In this document: one piece after another, positions 1-11,244 of the stretch
Position numbering within the stretch: position 1 is the stretch's first letter
How the letters are laid out: every line of letters starts with the position of its first letter
Assembly (NCBI RefSeq): GCF_019393635.1
Contig: NC_057865.1
Coordinates: 297,898,385-297,962,384, forward strand
Origin: Dromiciops gliroides
Taxonomy: Eukaryota; Chordata; Mammalia; Microbiotheria; Microbiotheriidae
DNA: 64,000 nt
Direction of reading: 5' to 3'
Notes under the pieces: model-generated
Databases searched by the model: none
What the model saw: only the letters and a program-made list of their open reading frames with translations
Told to the model about the DNA's origin: nothing
Translations under genes and position numbers: made by a program

Positions 1-612
1 TTCTAAAATATCAGGACAGTTTTCCTTGATTATTTCTTGAAATAGGATGTCTAGGCTCTTGTTTTAATCATGAATTTCAGGTAGTCCAGTAATTTTTAAC
101 TTATCTCTCCTAGATCTATTTTCCATGTCAGTTGTTTTTCTAATGAGATACATGTTATCATCTTCACTTTTTCCATTATTTTGATTTTGTTTTGTTTCTT
201 GATGTCCCATGGAGTCATTAGCTTCCACTTGTCCAGTGCTAATTTTTAAGCAATTGTTTTCTTCAATGGGCTTTTGTACCTCCTTTTCCATTGGACTAAT
301 TTTACTTTCTAAGTTCTTTACTTCAGTAAATTTTTGCACATTTTTTCCTGTTTGGTCATTTCAACTTTTTAAGGAATTCTCTTCAGTGGATTTTTGTGCT
401 TCTTTTGCCATTTGGCCTATTTTATTTTTTAAGATGTTATTTTCTTTAGTACTTTTTGTGTCTCCTCTACCCAACTATTGACTCATTTTTTTCATGATTT
501 TCTCGTATTATACTCATTTATTTCCCCAACTTTTCTTCAGACTCTCTTATTTGTTTCTTTTAAAGCATTTGGTCTTCTAGGAATTCTTTTGGGGCCTGAG
601 ACTAATTCATGG
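1..612 (-). pseudogene. LINE-1 ORF1 remnant (RNA-binding chaperone, broken)
   Basis: ORF1p of LINE-1 forms a coiled-coil trimer that coats L1 RNA. On the minus strand 339-67 reads open and contains a repeated PxEKExQKxxEEN-type coiled-coil, then ENRSRRDKLKITGLPE, the hallmark entry to the ORF1p RRM domain. A TAA stop at 66-64 interrupts the frame, and the same frame then continues towards position 1 with LFQEIIKENCPDILE, again typical of ORF1p. The part between 612 and 340 also resembles ORF1 but changes frame and carries stops. The copy is therefore dead. A related plus-strand ORF1 fragment lies at about 45430-45575. Confidence 0.85.
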
Positions 613-1370
613 TTTTTTTTTTTGGAATATTTGGAAATAGCTATTTGGCATTTTTTTCTTCTTCTGAGTTTGTGTTTTGTTCTTCCCTAACACCATAGTA
701 ACTTTCTATAGTTATGTTCTTTTTTTGTTTGTTTGCTCATTTGCCCAGCATATTTTTTGACTTTTTATTTTATGTTAAAGATAGACTCCACTTCCCAGGT
801 GGAGAACACACTTTTCTAAAATTTCAGGTTTTTTGTGCTGCTGTTTTCAGAGCTAGTTTTGGAGGTATGTCAGTTTTCAGTTCTTCCAAGGTGGTATTAT
901 CTAAAGAGAGGTGTGGTCACTGCTCTCCTTGCCTGTGCTCTTGTCTGTGAGTGACCATAATCACTCTTTTCTGGCCTGGAAATATAACCAGGGTCCCTGC
1001 TTCCCTGTGGCTACACACTCTAGTGTACTAGCACTCTTTTTCACCCTGGGAGCGTAACCCCTAGAACCACATATGCAAAGGAGTCCTGTCCCCATGCCAG
1101 CAAAAGTTTACCTATAATTTCCTTATGACTAGTTGTCTGATCCCCTTGCTCTCTGTGGGCTGGGACCTTCAGAAGCTACCTGCTGCCAATTCAGTCACTC
1201 ATACGGTCTGCTGCTGGCTTGCTGGAGTATGGCTTGTACTGTACTGTTCCCTTTCCTGTCAACCATCTAAATTTGTTTTGGGCTAGACAATCATTTCACC
1301 CCATCCTTTGTCTTCTGCTCCAGAATTTGTTGTGAAGTGTTATTTTTAAGTTGTTTGGAGGGAAATTTTG
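1..1370 (-). mobile_element. LINE-1 5' portion (5' UTR and start of ORF1)
   Basis: Read on the minus strand, a LINE-1 enters at about 1370 and runs off the left edge. About 1370-620 is non-coding and looks like a marsupial L1 5' UTR. From about 612 downwards the sequence becomes A-rich and encodes lysine/glutamate-rich coiled-coil peptide typical of ORF1p. Only the 5' part lies in the window, so length and completeness cannot be judged. The outer (right) boundary is approximate, set where the sequence loses L1 character. The L1 call is supported by ORF1 motifs; the UTR assignment rests on position and general resemblance. Confidence 0.8.
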
Positions 1371-1834
1371 GAGAACTCAGTTGAGTCCCTGCCTTTACCT
1401 CACAATCTTGTTTCTGCCTCTGCATATGATATTAAAGCAAAAGGGCCCCAAATAAGCATAATTTGTGATTCAGTATCATGGATAGTTTCTGGGTTGGATC
1501 CAGGACTGCAAATAGAGGTAAAAGATATCAGTAGTGATAAGGCCAGCAGCATAGATAGTTCTCATAGCACTCAGAGTCAGAGATGAGTTCCATGGATAAC
1601 TTGAAGGAACTAAGGTCAGTACCACTGAGGATTTTGTGGAAAACAGTATCTTATTCTAATATTAATGGTATCAGTGAGATAGCAGATATCCTCTGAGGAG
1701 GGTAAAAGGAATTAATCCTTTTCATATGCAGCACAAACATTCCTGGCCAGCTGTGCTCCTTTATCAAGGCTGGACCTGTTTACACAATTCTGGTCACTGA
1801 TCTAGGATACACCTTATAGGTATTCTAGTCAGCT
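1371..1834. other. Unassigned intergenic sequence
   Basis: I recognise no gene or repeat here. A 72-codon frame at 1368-1586 has no recognisable motif and begins at the L1 edge, so I do not call it a gene. Confidence 0.5.
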
Positions 1835-1985
1835 CCCACACCCTCATCTTACAAATGAAGCAACTGTCCCAGAGAATGTGTTTCAATTAAGGCCACACAG
1901 GTAATAAGTGGTAGGACTATAATTTGAACCTATGTCCTCTCCCTCTAGCTTCAGTGTTCTTTCAGTTGCTTCTCAGTGCCACAAA
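1835..1985 (-). mobile_element. MIR-type CORE-SINE
   Basis: The plus strand shows the reverse complement of an ancient MIR: an ACAAATGAAG block, a CCACACAGGTAATAAGTGG block and a TTTGAACCTATGTCCTC block, in that order. It is diverged and has no visible target duplication. Confidence 0.75.
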
Positions 1986-2159
1986 TAGAAGCTGTCTTCT
2001 TCAGCTCAGGACCATTTGGCATCCTTGCAAGGAATTTTATTTTTTCATGTTCTTAAAGTATAGGGTTTGGTTTCCTCTGCCATTATAGTGGGAACCCTTA
2101 CACAGCAGCATTCTCAGGTTTTCTGACATCAATCTTATTTCTTTCATACTTTCAATCTG

Positions 2160-2345
2160 TTTTCCCAACAGCCTGATGAAGTAAGTTACATAAGTAATAT
2201 TATCTCTATTTTATAGAGAAGGAATTGGACCTCAGATGGAATAAATTACTTTCCCTAAGTCATACCAGTAGTATGTATCAGGTTGGGATTCAAACCCAGG
2301 TCTCTTGCCTCCAAGTTGAACAGAAAGTCTACCATGCAGCAGTGT
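2160..2345 (-). mobile_element. MIR-type CORE-SINE
   Basis: Reverse-complement MIR order is visible: TTTTATAGAGAAGGAA, a degenerate cattle-of-core CATACCAGTAGTATGT block and GGGATTCAAACCCAGGTCTC. Old and diverged. Confidence 0.8.
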
Positions 2346-2539
2346 TCACCTAAGGCTATTCTTACATATTGAACACAATTTAGGTTTTGGATGGCCCTTC
2401 CTGTGGTACAGTCACAGTGACATGCCTCTTTTTTTTAAAGTAGTGAGTGCCACCTTATAGTGTGAACATTGAGAAACTGTTCTGCCCATGATGGTTGAAT
2501 GAGGCATAGTAAGGTCAGCACTCATGCATATTGGGCATA

Positions 2540-3110
2540 GTAATCATTGTTTTCTTCTGAAATCCATTTTCCTCTTAACCTTTTATAATTGCACTGTAAG
2601 CGTCTGGAAAACTGTCAACAAACCAAACAATTATCTCTGGCTTCTCTAAGGATGATAACTTAAGGATTATCATTGGTTGGTACTTTGAGCAGTTTACCTG
2701 GCTGAAATACATCAAAGAGCAAGTAGTGTTTTGGGAAATGGAATGCAAAGTCTGATAGTAGAGAACAGACAGGAAGAGCAAAGGATTAGTTGAGTTTCCA
2801 GCAGGGCAGCTTCATAAAATAGGAGCTGTCCAGGGGGAGAAGTGAATCAGAATTTGGTCTTCTTTTTGCAAAAGTCTTATTAGCTGCAATTATAGAATAA
2901 TGAAGCTTAGCTTCCTGCAGAAGATGAGCAATTAGCATTTATAAATAATCACAAATATATACAAACTCTTCAATTACTATCAAGTTAAATCCTTTTGCTT
3001 TTGTTTATGTATGAGAACATATAAGTGATAAATGACACAGCCTAACAGAATATTAGCAATGGGTCTTGTGTGTATGTGTGTGTTTTCTATTTCTTTAACT
3101 CAATTCACAT
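2540..3110. other. Repeat-poor AT-rich stretch, candidate conserved element
   Basis: I recognise no repeat here. It contains homeodomain-type cores, for example CAATTA at 2887-2892 and CAATTAGC at 2929-2936, and further TAAATAATC-type sequence at about 2940. Absence of old SINEs in about 500 bases is notable in this repeat-dense window. No frame of interest. Regulatory function is a guess. Confidence 0.25.
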
Positions 3111-3499
3111 GCATTGAGCCTTCTTTACCCAACACAAATTTGGTCAATGCCATATCCACACAGGCAGAAGGCTAGGTGATATCAGCCTGGCTCTTATTCT
3201 AGAGTGGACCATGAGCCAAGTGTACTGTGACCTCAACCCTATTCTTGAGAGTTCTTTAAAATATACCTATGAAAATTCATTCAGAAATTAAAATTAGGAT
3301 TTTGTCTTTCTCCTTGGCACAAAAGTGGTAAAAGCGAATAGCTTGAATGGAGATTTCATGTTCAGTGATCAGAACAAGGAATATAACTGAGGCTTTCCTA
3401 AAAATAGCAACAGTACTCATAATAGCTTGCCGAATTTATAGATATTAATGCTTATTTGTAAGATGTCAATTCTTTAGATTTTTGCACTTTATCACACAA

Positions 3500-3735
3500 T
3501 CCTCATAATCCCTATGGACAGATGTAATTTTACAACATTTAAGTCATTTTTAGACACACTTTTTGTTTGATCCCTACTATCCCTGTGAAAGAGGATGGGA
3601 GGAGTTTGCTTTTTCTATTTTACAGACAGTGAAACTGAGGCTAAACCTGCTAAAAGCCTTGAAAAAAAGTGGTAGAGGCAGGATTCCAACTCAAGTCTTC
3701 GTATTTCAAGGTGTTATAATTCACACATATGCAAA
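3500..3735 (-). mobile_element. MIR-type CORE-SINE
   Basis: TTTTACAGACAGTGAAACTG is followed by AGGATTCCAACTCAAGTCTT, the reverse-complement MIR order. The part before 3570 is a weaker match to the MIR 3' half. Confidence 0.65.
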
Positions 3736-3739
3736 AAGA

Positions 3740-5865
3740 GAATCACAAGTCACTTAGGTGATTAAAATTAATGGTTGAATTCTATTTCAACTATGTTGAA
3801 GAATAGCCCTGTTTGCAAGCAGGATAATGGACTAAATGACTTCTCAGAGCATCTTTCAACCTTTTCATTTCTTGAATAAATGAAGGAAGTAAAAATGCAT
3901 ATTTTCTATGAAAATACATTTAGGTAATTTCTACATCTTCATTGGCAGGGATATTATACTTAGCATATAATTTATTTTGAACCGCCAAACATCTCCCTAT
4001 GTAGGACCATCAAAAAGGCACCAGAAACTATCAGTTCTTCTTGCCATATTGAGGAGACAGAAGATCATTTTCAAGTAAATATCTCTATTGAGCAGTTTGG
4101 TAACCCCTATGCCCTCAAACCTTTGGAAACTGGTTCTATTTTTTTTAATCTAAAAATACATCGTATAATTAAGAAATATTCTTCAAATATGTCGAATGGT
4201 GTTATGTTCCATGGGAGGTACAAAGACAGGTTTGTGGAAGGCAGGCAGACACGGATAGTGATTGACTTGGACTCAAATGATGTCAAATTGAGGGAGCATT
4301 AAACCCCTTTGTCCTTGAGATACTATTAGTCAAATGGTACATGCTGAAAAGTATGCTAAATTTTATAATAATCACTTATGAAATGTAAGAATAACCACAG
4401 GAGGAAGAATATACCCTCTAAATGTATTTAGCCTCTGCATGGATAACATGAGGTAATTTAGGGGGATAGCCAAAGTAGATTTATGCTACTGTAGTGTACT
4501 ACATGTTTCCAAATACCTTCTTGGGGTGGGGAAGGAAAGAAGAGGTGTATGCTTTGATACTGTGAAATGACCCCAGGTGAATAACAAATTTGGTAGATCT
4601 ACTCTGGTGAGTCCTGCTAACTCCATGGAGATCTCTATGTGTTTATTGCTGACCCTTTCCTGAAAAGGCAGAGCTTATGAAATAGTTGAAGAAACCATAT
4701 GCAAATATATGGAAATTTCAGCACCTTAACAAGTCGAATATATCACCAGACAGTCCATAAGTGACAGTCAATAAGCAATAAGTCCTGCTTAAGGTCAGAG
4801 GAGGGAGAGGGAGCAGGGATGGTTGGACAAAAAAGGCCCATAGTGGTGGGTCCTTGAACAATATTAAGATAGGATATGGCTATGGAGATGGAAGGAGCAG
4901 CGGGGCAGATACTGAGAATAGCATAAACCAAGGTTCACAGTTGGCAAGTCATGTTTAGGAGATCATGAACTGGCTATCCACAAATTCTTTGTAATATCAA
5001 AGGTCAGGAATGTTAAGGCTAAAATGAATGCTCAGACCAACAGCAACCCTTTTTCTTTTCCCTTCAACCATTTAATCTATTTCAGGGCAGAACTGACTGC
5101 TTCGAGTCCCACCTGCCTTCTTTCTTCCTTTCCACCATTAACATCTGAGTCAATGTGGCACATTCATAAAATACCCATCTTCTCCCTAGAATAGAATAGT
5201 GTAGTCTTCCCCAGATGAGGAAGCAAAGGTCCCGAGAAGCTAAATATTTCATTCATAGACTTGTAAGATTGGATATTTCCCTACTGAAAGACCTTCAGAG
5301 AAAATTTTATTAGCTCTTAATTATTTAAATGGAGTGTTCTTTCTCCTTGTTCCTTTCCTATTCTCTCATTTCTGCTTTGGACTCTGATAGCTTAATAGAT
5401 CTGTCATCTTCTCATTTGGCTACTGTTTCCACTGAAGCAGAATACAATGCCTTGGCACCATCCTGTCCTGTGGGATTCTTATCCATGTCTTTAAAGACTC
5501 TCTCTAGAGGATCCCCCCAATGTGCTAAAGACACTCTAAGATCCTTTAAAATTTTTGTGGCTGCAAGAGCAGTAATACTACTACTACATGACTGGCTTGG
5601 TCATTCATGCCTTTAGAAATGTTGCATGTCACTTCTTGGGAACTCCATTTTTGGGAATATGCCACAAAATACTTCATGCATCACATGTCTGTCTCTCCAT
5701 CACAGAGACATCTCTCCACTAGGGCCACCCAGAGGGTTGAGTCTTCTGATATTTATGGCTAGATTTGGACAGATTTTGGACAGATTCCCTTGAAACAGAG
5801 AACTTCTGGCAGGAGAATTTCCTTTGTTAAGGCAGATCAGCACCTAATCTGTAGTCTATAGTCTT
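3740..5865. other. Unassigned sequence, about 2.1 kb
   Basis: Mostly unrecognised. A short plus-strand MIR-like tail is possible near 3815-3860. 4740-4930 is purine-rich without a clear family. 5290-5640 has an AT-rich start and a 95-codon frame with no recognisable motif. I see no coding evidence. Confidence 0.45.
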
Positions 5866-5869
5866 AAAA

Positions 5870-6005
5870 ACAGTTCCCTGAAGGGCACTGAGAGGTTAAG
5901 TGAGGATCACATGGCTAGTATGTGTCAGAGGCAGGATTTGAACCAAGGTCTTCTTTAATTAGGGACTGATTTCCTCTCCACTACACCTCATTGCATCTCC
6001 TTTTG
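5870..6005 (-). mobile_element. MIR-type CORE-SINE
   Basis: GAGGTTAAGTGAGGATCACATGG is followed by AGGATTTGAACCAAGGTCTT and a CTCCACTACACC end: reverse-complement MIR head. Confidence 0.8.
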
Positions 6006-6119
6006 GACAATATAAAATAATGGATTTTTGTATCATGGGGTATTTGGGGATCATTGAAAGAATGCTACCATTTGCTAACTCAACCTATAACCCTCCTACT
6101 AACCAATTATGGGCTCAAT

Positions 6120-6320
6120 TCATTCTTCACCTTCATCTTAGTACAGTAGAAAGAACCCTAGACTTGAATTTAGAGCACCCAACTTCCAATTTGCCCTCTG
6201 GTGTTTGCTACCCCGGTGACTGTGAGTGAAGTCACTGCACTTCTATCAATCTTAGCTTTTTATTTGTAAAATGAGGTTCTTAGACAAGATCTTTTCTGAT
6301 CTCCCTTTGAGGCCTTCATT
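6120..6320 (+). mobile_element. MIR/Ther-type CORE-SINE
   Basis: Plus-strand order: CAGTAGAAAGAACCCTAGAC head, then a degenerate core ending in TTGTAAAATGAGG and a TTAGACAAGATC tail. This matches the general MIR/Ther layout, well diverged. Confidence 0.65.
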
Positions 6321-6410
6321 TATTACTCGATGTCTCTTTATCTAAGACATGTAGAGTGATGGACTAATTCAGTGAGTTGTGTATCTAATTGCAAACCATA
6401 TTCTGATCTT

Positions 6411-6600
6411 CAAGGATTCTTTTTTTTTTTTTTTTTTGGTTTGATTTTTGGTTGGGCAATGAGGATTAAGTGACTTGCCAAGGGTCACACAGCTAGTAAG
6501 TGTCAAGTGTCTGAGGCCGGATTTGAACTCAGGTATTCCTGACTCCAGGGCCGGTGCTCTATCCACTGTGCCACCTAGCTGCCCCCGCTCAAGGATTCTT
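6411..6600 (-). mobile_element. WSINE1-type SINE with target-site duplication
   Basis: A tRNA-derived marsupial SINE in reverse orientation: poly-T at 6421-6437, GGGCAATGAGGATTAAGTGA tail side, CACACAGCTAGTAAGTGTCA core, and a GCCACCTAGCTGCCCC head at about 6586. CAAGGATTCTT flanks it exactly at 6411-6421 and 6590-6600, the expected duplication of an L1-type insertion. Low divergence indicates a fairly recent insertion. The tRNA-like A and B boxes lie in the head but this is not a tRNA gene. Confidence 0.95.
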
Positions 6601-6872
6601 TATCCGCTTCATTTTTTCTCCATAGGTTGGCAGGCCAAGCTTTTTGGGCTGCCCTGTGTCTCATTGAGGAAATCCTGTTATATTCTGAGGTTCAATGCAA
6701 TTATCCTAATAGGAATCCCCCCTTCCATTTTTACTCTGTACAAGTCATCTTCCATGATGGGAAAAACCTTTGGCTAGAAAATGCATTCCTGCTTTATGAC
6801 TTACTTAGTGATAATGAAAAGATCATTGAACAAAGTTCTGTCTGTGGTTGCCTCTACCAAAGGCTATTGGGT

Positions 6873-6912
6873 GTGCTCACTTTGGCAGCACATATACCAA
6901 ATTTTGAATGAC
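6873..6912 (+). pseudogene. RNU6 (pseudogene): U6 snRNA pseudogene, 5' fragment
   Basis: About 39 bases match the 5' end of the spliceosomal U6 snRNA: GTGCTCACTTTGGCAGCACA, then TATACCAAATTTTGAATGA. I count about six differences from the mammalian U6 start. Three fall at CpG positions (CG to CA or TG), as expected from methylation decay. After about 6912 the match fades; a weak ATTAAATG...TGCACAGAAGGA similarity may continue to about 6950. U6 pseudogenes arise by L1-mediated retroposition. No U6 promoter (PSE or TATA) is visible upstream, so it should be silent. Confidence 0.75.
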
Positions 6913-6949
6913 AAAGTCTATTAAATGCTCTTTCCACATGCACAGAAGG

Positions 6950-7365
6950 AATAAAGGTGGAGAATATTCTGTCAGACTTTGTTCTGGGATGAATCAAATG
7001 CTCATCTGCATCAGAGGTTGTGTTCTGTGTAGTAAGGGGCTGCCTTCTCTTTCCTCAACTTTTCATCAAAGTTGTGCTCTAGACAAATAGTGGTAGACCA
7101 CTCTGCCAAAGATTATATAGAAGTGAGGAAGTAGTTGTATGAAGACTTCATTGCTGATGTTTGCTCACTGCTGGCTCTGTTAACAATAATGATGTCCCTT
7201 ATCTTTTCCCATGTTTGACAATTTTTCCCATTTGTTGTGACAAAAGAACCACAGTCCTAACTTTGGAGTACAGGGAAGTAGAGAAGCTTTATTATTATCA
7301 TCATCATGAGCCACAGCAGCCAGAGATGAATTGGTTGAAGGCATTCCTCTGTCAGCCAAATAAGC
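6950..7365. other. Unassigned intergenic sequence
   Basis: No gene or clear repeat recognised. Several short overlapping frames on both strands lack motifs. Confidence 0.45.
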
Positions 7366-7369
7366 TCTA

Positions 7370-7535
7370 AACACAAGACATTTTGATGCCAGGAGAGCCC
7401 TAAGTTCAATCTTGGCTCTACCCCTACTAGATATGAGACACCTGACAAGTCATTAACCTTTGTGAGCCTCAATTTCCTTATCCATAAAATGGGCATGAAA
7501 AGCTCTGTAGTAGTTAATTCAAAGAAATAATTGTT
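7370..7535 (+). mobile_element. MIR-type CORE-SINE
   Basis: Plus-strand layout: AAGTTCAATCTTGGCTCTAC, ACACCTGACAAGTCATTAAC, CAATTTCCTTATCCATAAAA. Diverged MIR. Confidence 0.75.
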
Positions 7536-7864
7536 GTGTAGAGGAAATGGGCCAGCCATTCTCATTAGTTTCTGTGGTGGCAGAGAAAGACAGAGACATC
7601 CATATCCAGAGACACACATAGGCAGACACCCAGAGAAAAAGAAACGGACAGATGACAGGAGGTCTATTCAAGGCCTGACTCAGGAGTTTTAATCATTTGT
7701 ATTATCCTGAGTAAATCAGTTCCCCTTCTAGAGATAAAGCTTTTTTGCTATGAGGTTTACAGTATCTCTAATACCAATATCCTACATTTGAGGAAAGTGT
7801 TTGATAAACTCCTAAGTACTACAGAACTGTGGCTATTGCTTTGAATATTCCTTTGTGCTCTATG

Positions 7865-8115
7865 TTGAGGCAGCTAGGTGGACAATGGATAGACTATTGG
7901 AGTTGAAGACATAAAGACCTGAGTTTAAATTTGGCCTCAGACACTTTGCTAGCTGTATGACCCTGGAAGAATCATTTAACTTCTGTCTGCCTGACTTTTC
8001 TAATCTGTAAAAGAAGGTTATTAATAGTACCTACCTCCTAGGGCTGTTGTGAGGATAAAATGAGATATTTGTAAAATAACTTCAAAATCTTATAGTGTCA
8101 TTCTTATTAATATAT
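7865..8115 (+). mobile_element. MAR1-type CORE-SINE, near full length
   Basis: A composite marsupial CORE-SINE: tRNA-like head GAGGCAGCTAGGTGGACAAT, B-box region GAGTTTAAATTTGGCC, CORE domain with GACCCTGGAAGAATCATTTA, then TTTTCTAATCTGTAAAAGAA, TACCTACCTCCTAGGGCTGT, and a tail related to TTGTAAAATAACTTCAAAAT. Head, CORE and tail are all present. Confidence 0.85.
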
Positions 8116-8119
8116 TGTG

Positions 8120-9285
8120 GTGTCGTTTTTACACAGATGGACCCTAAGACATGATGGGTTATTGCTACCCAAATTTGCCTTGTTAAGCCTTGATTTTCTC
8201 ATCTCTGTTAGGCCTGTCCCAGATCTAATGATCTATTGGCTTTGAATGGGAATTGTTCTCAATTCATACAAAGTAAGTGGCTTATAAGTCAAACATAATT
8301 GATCTTCAAAAAATGTACACGAGGGATCCGATCAGTCCCCTGAAGGTGACAGGGACAAACCTCATTGCTTTTGGCATTTATAAATTGTGTGGTTGGTTAT
8401 GACAAAGAGTGTCTGACATTTCTAAGCTCTGAGAGGTGTTCCTTCCGTGTCAGGATATGGAGAACAATTATGTGGCTTAAACCAGAGCACAAACCAAAAG
8501 TCATTTATTCAAGATCTTAGTCATTTTAATTGGGAGACCGAGGCAATTAAAATGGAAAAGAAAACAGAGCCACATCCTGTGCCCTCCTCAACTTGCTCAC
8601 CTGTGACCCTTTGGGAAACCATAGGAAGGCATAGCACACCAAGGGCCAGTTCCCTCAGGATAGTTTTGATTTGCTGTTAAGACTGGTCCTTTGCTTCAAT
8701 GAATAAATGGCTCCTCACTGGATAAATAAATGGATAAAAATGCCTAATTAGCAATGGGTCTGGATCCAAATTCAGGTTAACCCAGCCCAGCTCATTCCCC
8801 ATGCCCAAGGCTCTGTGCTCAAGCCCTCCACACCCAACTATGTTTCCTTGACAGTGAAACACATTTCTGTGTGCAAGCCTCCTGTTATGGTGGGAACTCC
8901 ATAAGGCAACCTTTCTTTCCAGCCAAATGATAATTTCTTGCAAAGAGACTTGGAATTTATCAAGGATTTTCACTTCTCACCTGGCTGTACTCCTGGACTT
9001 CATCAGAATCTCATTTTCCTGCATGATCTCATCGACCGACCCTGAAACTGACAGCTCCTCACTGCCTCTGGGCTTGGAGTCCTCTCCCTTCCTCTGATTG
9101 GAAAGGGTGAAGGGTGGACATTGGAGAGTTTCTCCTAGATCCTCCATTTAAGGAGGGCACTCAGGGTGGCCATGCCTTCACTTCCCAGCTGGCCACACTC
9201 CTCTGGCCTTCATTGTCATAGTCCCCTCTGTTGCCAGGTATGCTCACTAAGTGTACTTTTCAGCTTATTTTTACGTGTGATCCTT
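8120..9285. other. Repeat-poor sequence, about 1.2 kb
   Basis: I recognise no repeat in most of this stretch. 8230-8480 and 8690-9060 retain some CpG (for example ATCGACCGACC near 9030) and A/T-rich motifs such as CCTAATTAGC near 8744. Frames at 8447-8680 and 8677-8973 have no recognisable domain. Possibly conserved non-coding DNA. Confidence 0.3.
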
Positions 9286-9289
9286 CTAC

Positions 9290-9400
9290 ATTAGAATTGG
9301 AAGGAAATTGCCTTTCTTTGTATTTATAACATTTAGCACAGTGCTGGGCACATAGGAACTGCTTGATAAATATTAATTGACTGAATGCCTTTCACAGAAA
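9290..9400 (+). mobile_element. L2 LINE 3' end
   Basis: TTTAGCACAGTGCTGGGCAC is followed by ATAGGAACTGCTTGATAAAT and TATTAATTGACTGA, the terminal sequence of L2. Confidence 0.85.
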
Positions 9401-9600
9401 TATAGAGCTCCAGGAACTTGGCTATCATCTACTCAGCCACAACCCAAACCCTGAGCGAATGACAGAGTTTGAGTGACCATCAGCTCAAACCCAGAGCTGA
9501 AAGAAATCTCTTCTCTAACATGTCTGACAAGTGTACACCTTTGAACTGGATTCCTATAGACTGCTTAAACTCAGCATGTCAAAATTTTTAAAATTCTACT

Positions 9601-9772
9601 TATTCATTCATTCATTCATTCATTTATTTTTTTTGCAGGGCAATGAGGGTTAAGTGACTTGCCCAGGGTCACACAGCTAGTAAGTGTCAAGTGTCTGAGG
9701 CCAGATTTGAACTCAGGTCCTCCTGACTCCAGGACTGGTGCTTTGTCCACTGCACCACCTAGCTGCCCCCTC
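9601..9772 (-). mobile_element. WSINE1-type SINE with ATTC microsatellite at its tail
   Basis: GCAGGGCAATGAGGGTTAAG to CCACCTAGCTGCCCCC is a well preserved reverse-oriented SINE (about 9624-9770). Its tail side is joined to an ATTC repeat at 9602-9624. No convincing target duplication was found. Confidence 0.92.
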
Positions 9773-9844
9773 CAAGAAGCTTTTACTTATCTGCCTCAAT
9801 ACCAGTGCCTTCCCTTTAATGATTATCTCAAATTTATCCTAAAT

Positions 9845-9985
9845 TGATCTTGTATATGGTTGTCTCCCCCATTAGACTGTGAGTGAGCTCCCTGAGAGCA
9901 GGGACAACCTTAGGCATTTGTTTGTATCCCCTACAATTCAAATAACACCCAACACTTAGTAGGCACTTAAAAAATACTTACCTTC
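9845..9985 (+). mobile_element. L2 LINE 3' end
   Basis: CCCCCATTAGACTGTGAGTG, GAGAGCAGGGACAACC, TTTGTATCCCCTACAATTC and CACTTAGTAGGCACTTAA follow L2 3' UTR order. Confidence 0.88.
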
Positions 9986-10014
9986 TCTTAGACTTGACTT
10001 TTCTTGGTTATCCA

Positions 10015-10870
10015 GACTTTGAATATTTCCAAGGAAAGAGACGCCATCATTTCTTGAGGCAGCCATTTCTACATTTGGACAGCTCTCCTTAACAAGAAGG
10101 TATTTCCTCCACCCCTCATACAAGCCTAATTGGTTTCTTTGCAAGTTCCACTCATTGCTCCTCGATTTTCTCTCTGAGGTCAAACAGAAATTGCCTCCAA
10201 TCTCCAAATGATAACCTTTTAAACTCTTGAATAACGTTGCCATGTCTTACTTGGGCGTTTTTCTCCAGGCTAAATAGCCATAGTCTTTTCAACCTATCTC
10301 ATATGACATGGCCTCAAGGTCTTCCAGTATCCTGGTAATCCTCTGTGGGATGCTCTCCAGCTGATCAGTGGCCTCTTACCCTGTGACCCCCTAGGGCAGA
10401 AGCAGTGACCCAGATGCATTCTGACTAGGGGCCAGTATGACCAGTTCAACATATATCTAATGGAATTATCATCCATTCTACATCTCTCTACTTCACTCCC
10501 CTCCTCTGCAAGGAATAGTAGGAGATTGATTATGCAACATTTTGCTAAAATTGAAGTAAATGCAATAGCAATCCCATGATCCTCCAAGTTGGTAATGTTG
10601 TCAACAAAAGACAATGAGGTTAGTCCAGAGTGAACTCTTCTTGTGGGAGCAATGACATATGTGTAACCAGGGTGGAGTATAGGAGGACTAATGATCACTT
10701 CATTGTGCTTGAGCATGCTGCTTTTATTAATGTCACATAAGGTCACATTGGGCTTATTCTTGCTCCTGGCTGCCATATTGTACCATGGATCCATACTAAA
10801 CTTGTAGTCCACTAAGATTACTATATCTTTTTCTTTCATGAATAGCTGTTTACACATGTCCCTATTATTC
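10015..10870 (-). mobile_element. L3/CR1-type LINE fragment
   Basis: The plus strand shows the reverse complement of an L3 (CR1 clade) 3' region: GAGGCAGCCATTTCTACATT, GGACAGCTCTCCTTAACAAG, TTCTCCAGGCTAAATAGCCA and TCTGTGGGATGCTCTCCAGC. Further on, GTAGTCCACTAAGATTACTA also belongs to this family as judged from a parallel copy at 12000-12055. A 187-codon frame on the minus strand inside it is not a gene. Confidence 0.8.
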
Positions 10871-10874
10871 TAAT

Positions 10875-11240
10875 TTTGTTAAAGAGCTTATTTTAAAAAT
10901 TGAATTATATAATTTTGCATTTTAATTTTACCATCATCTTTCTAGTTTCATTCTACCCCTTCAAGATTTGGGGAGCATTAAGTTATTGCTTTAAGCTTCA
11001 TATCTTTCCCAAATTACAGAGTGAGAAAATCCTATTTGAGAGAAAGGAGGCAATCTGAGAAGAACCTTTAGTAATATTGGGCTTTTGATTATATTTTGGT
11101 TGAGATTTTCTGTCTCACTGCATTTTTATCAGATTGCTTTTTGTCTTTTAGGGATGTTTCACCATATTATGGTTTCCAGTGGGTACAGACCAGCCATGCA
11201 CGTTACTCCTTTCACATACCCTTCAATAACTTCCATAGCA
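10875..11240. other. Unassigned AT-rich sequence
   Basis: No repeat or gene recognised. 10870-10935 is strongly AT-rich. Confidence 0.4.
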
Positions 11241-11244
11241 GCCT

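Noticed and set aside
4740..4935. Purine-rich stretch as a possible LTR or L2 fragment
   Set aside because: No block could be matched with confidence.
9965..9985. AATACTTACCTT, resembling the U1 snRNA 5' end or a splice donor
   Set aside because: It is within an L2 3' end and the U1 match does not extend.
10294..10857. 187-codon minus-strand frame, the longest in the window
   Set aside because: It lies within a reverse-oriented L3/CR1 fragment but shows no reverse-transcriptase motif and no other domain; chance frame.
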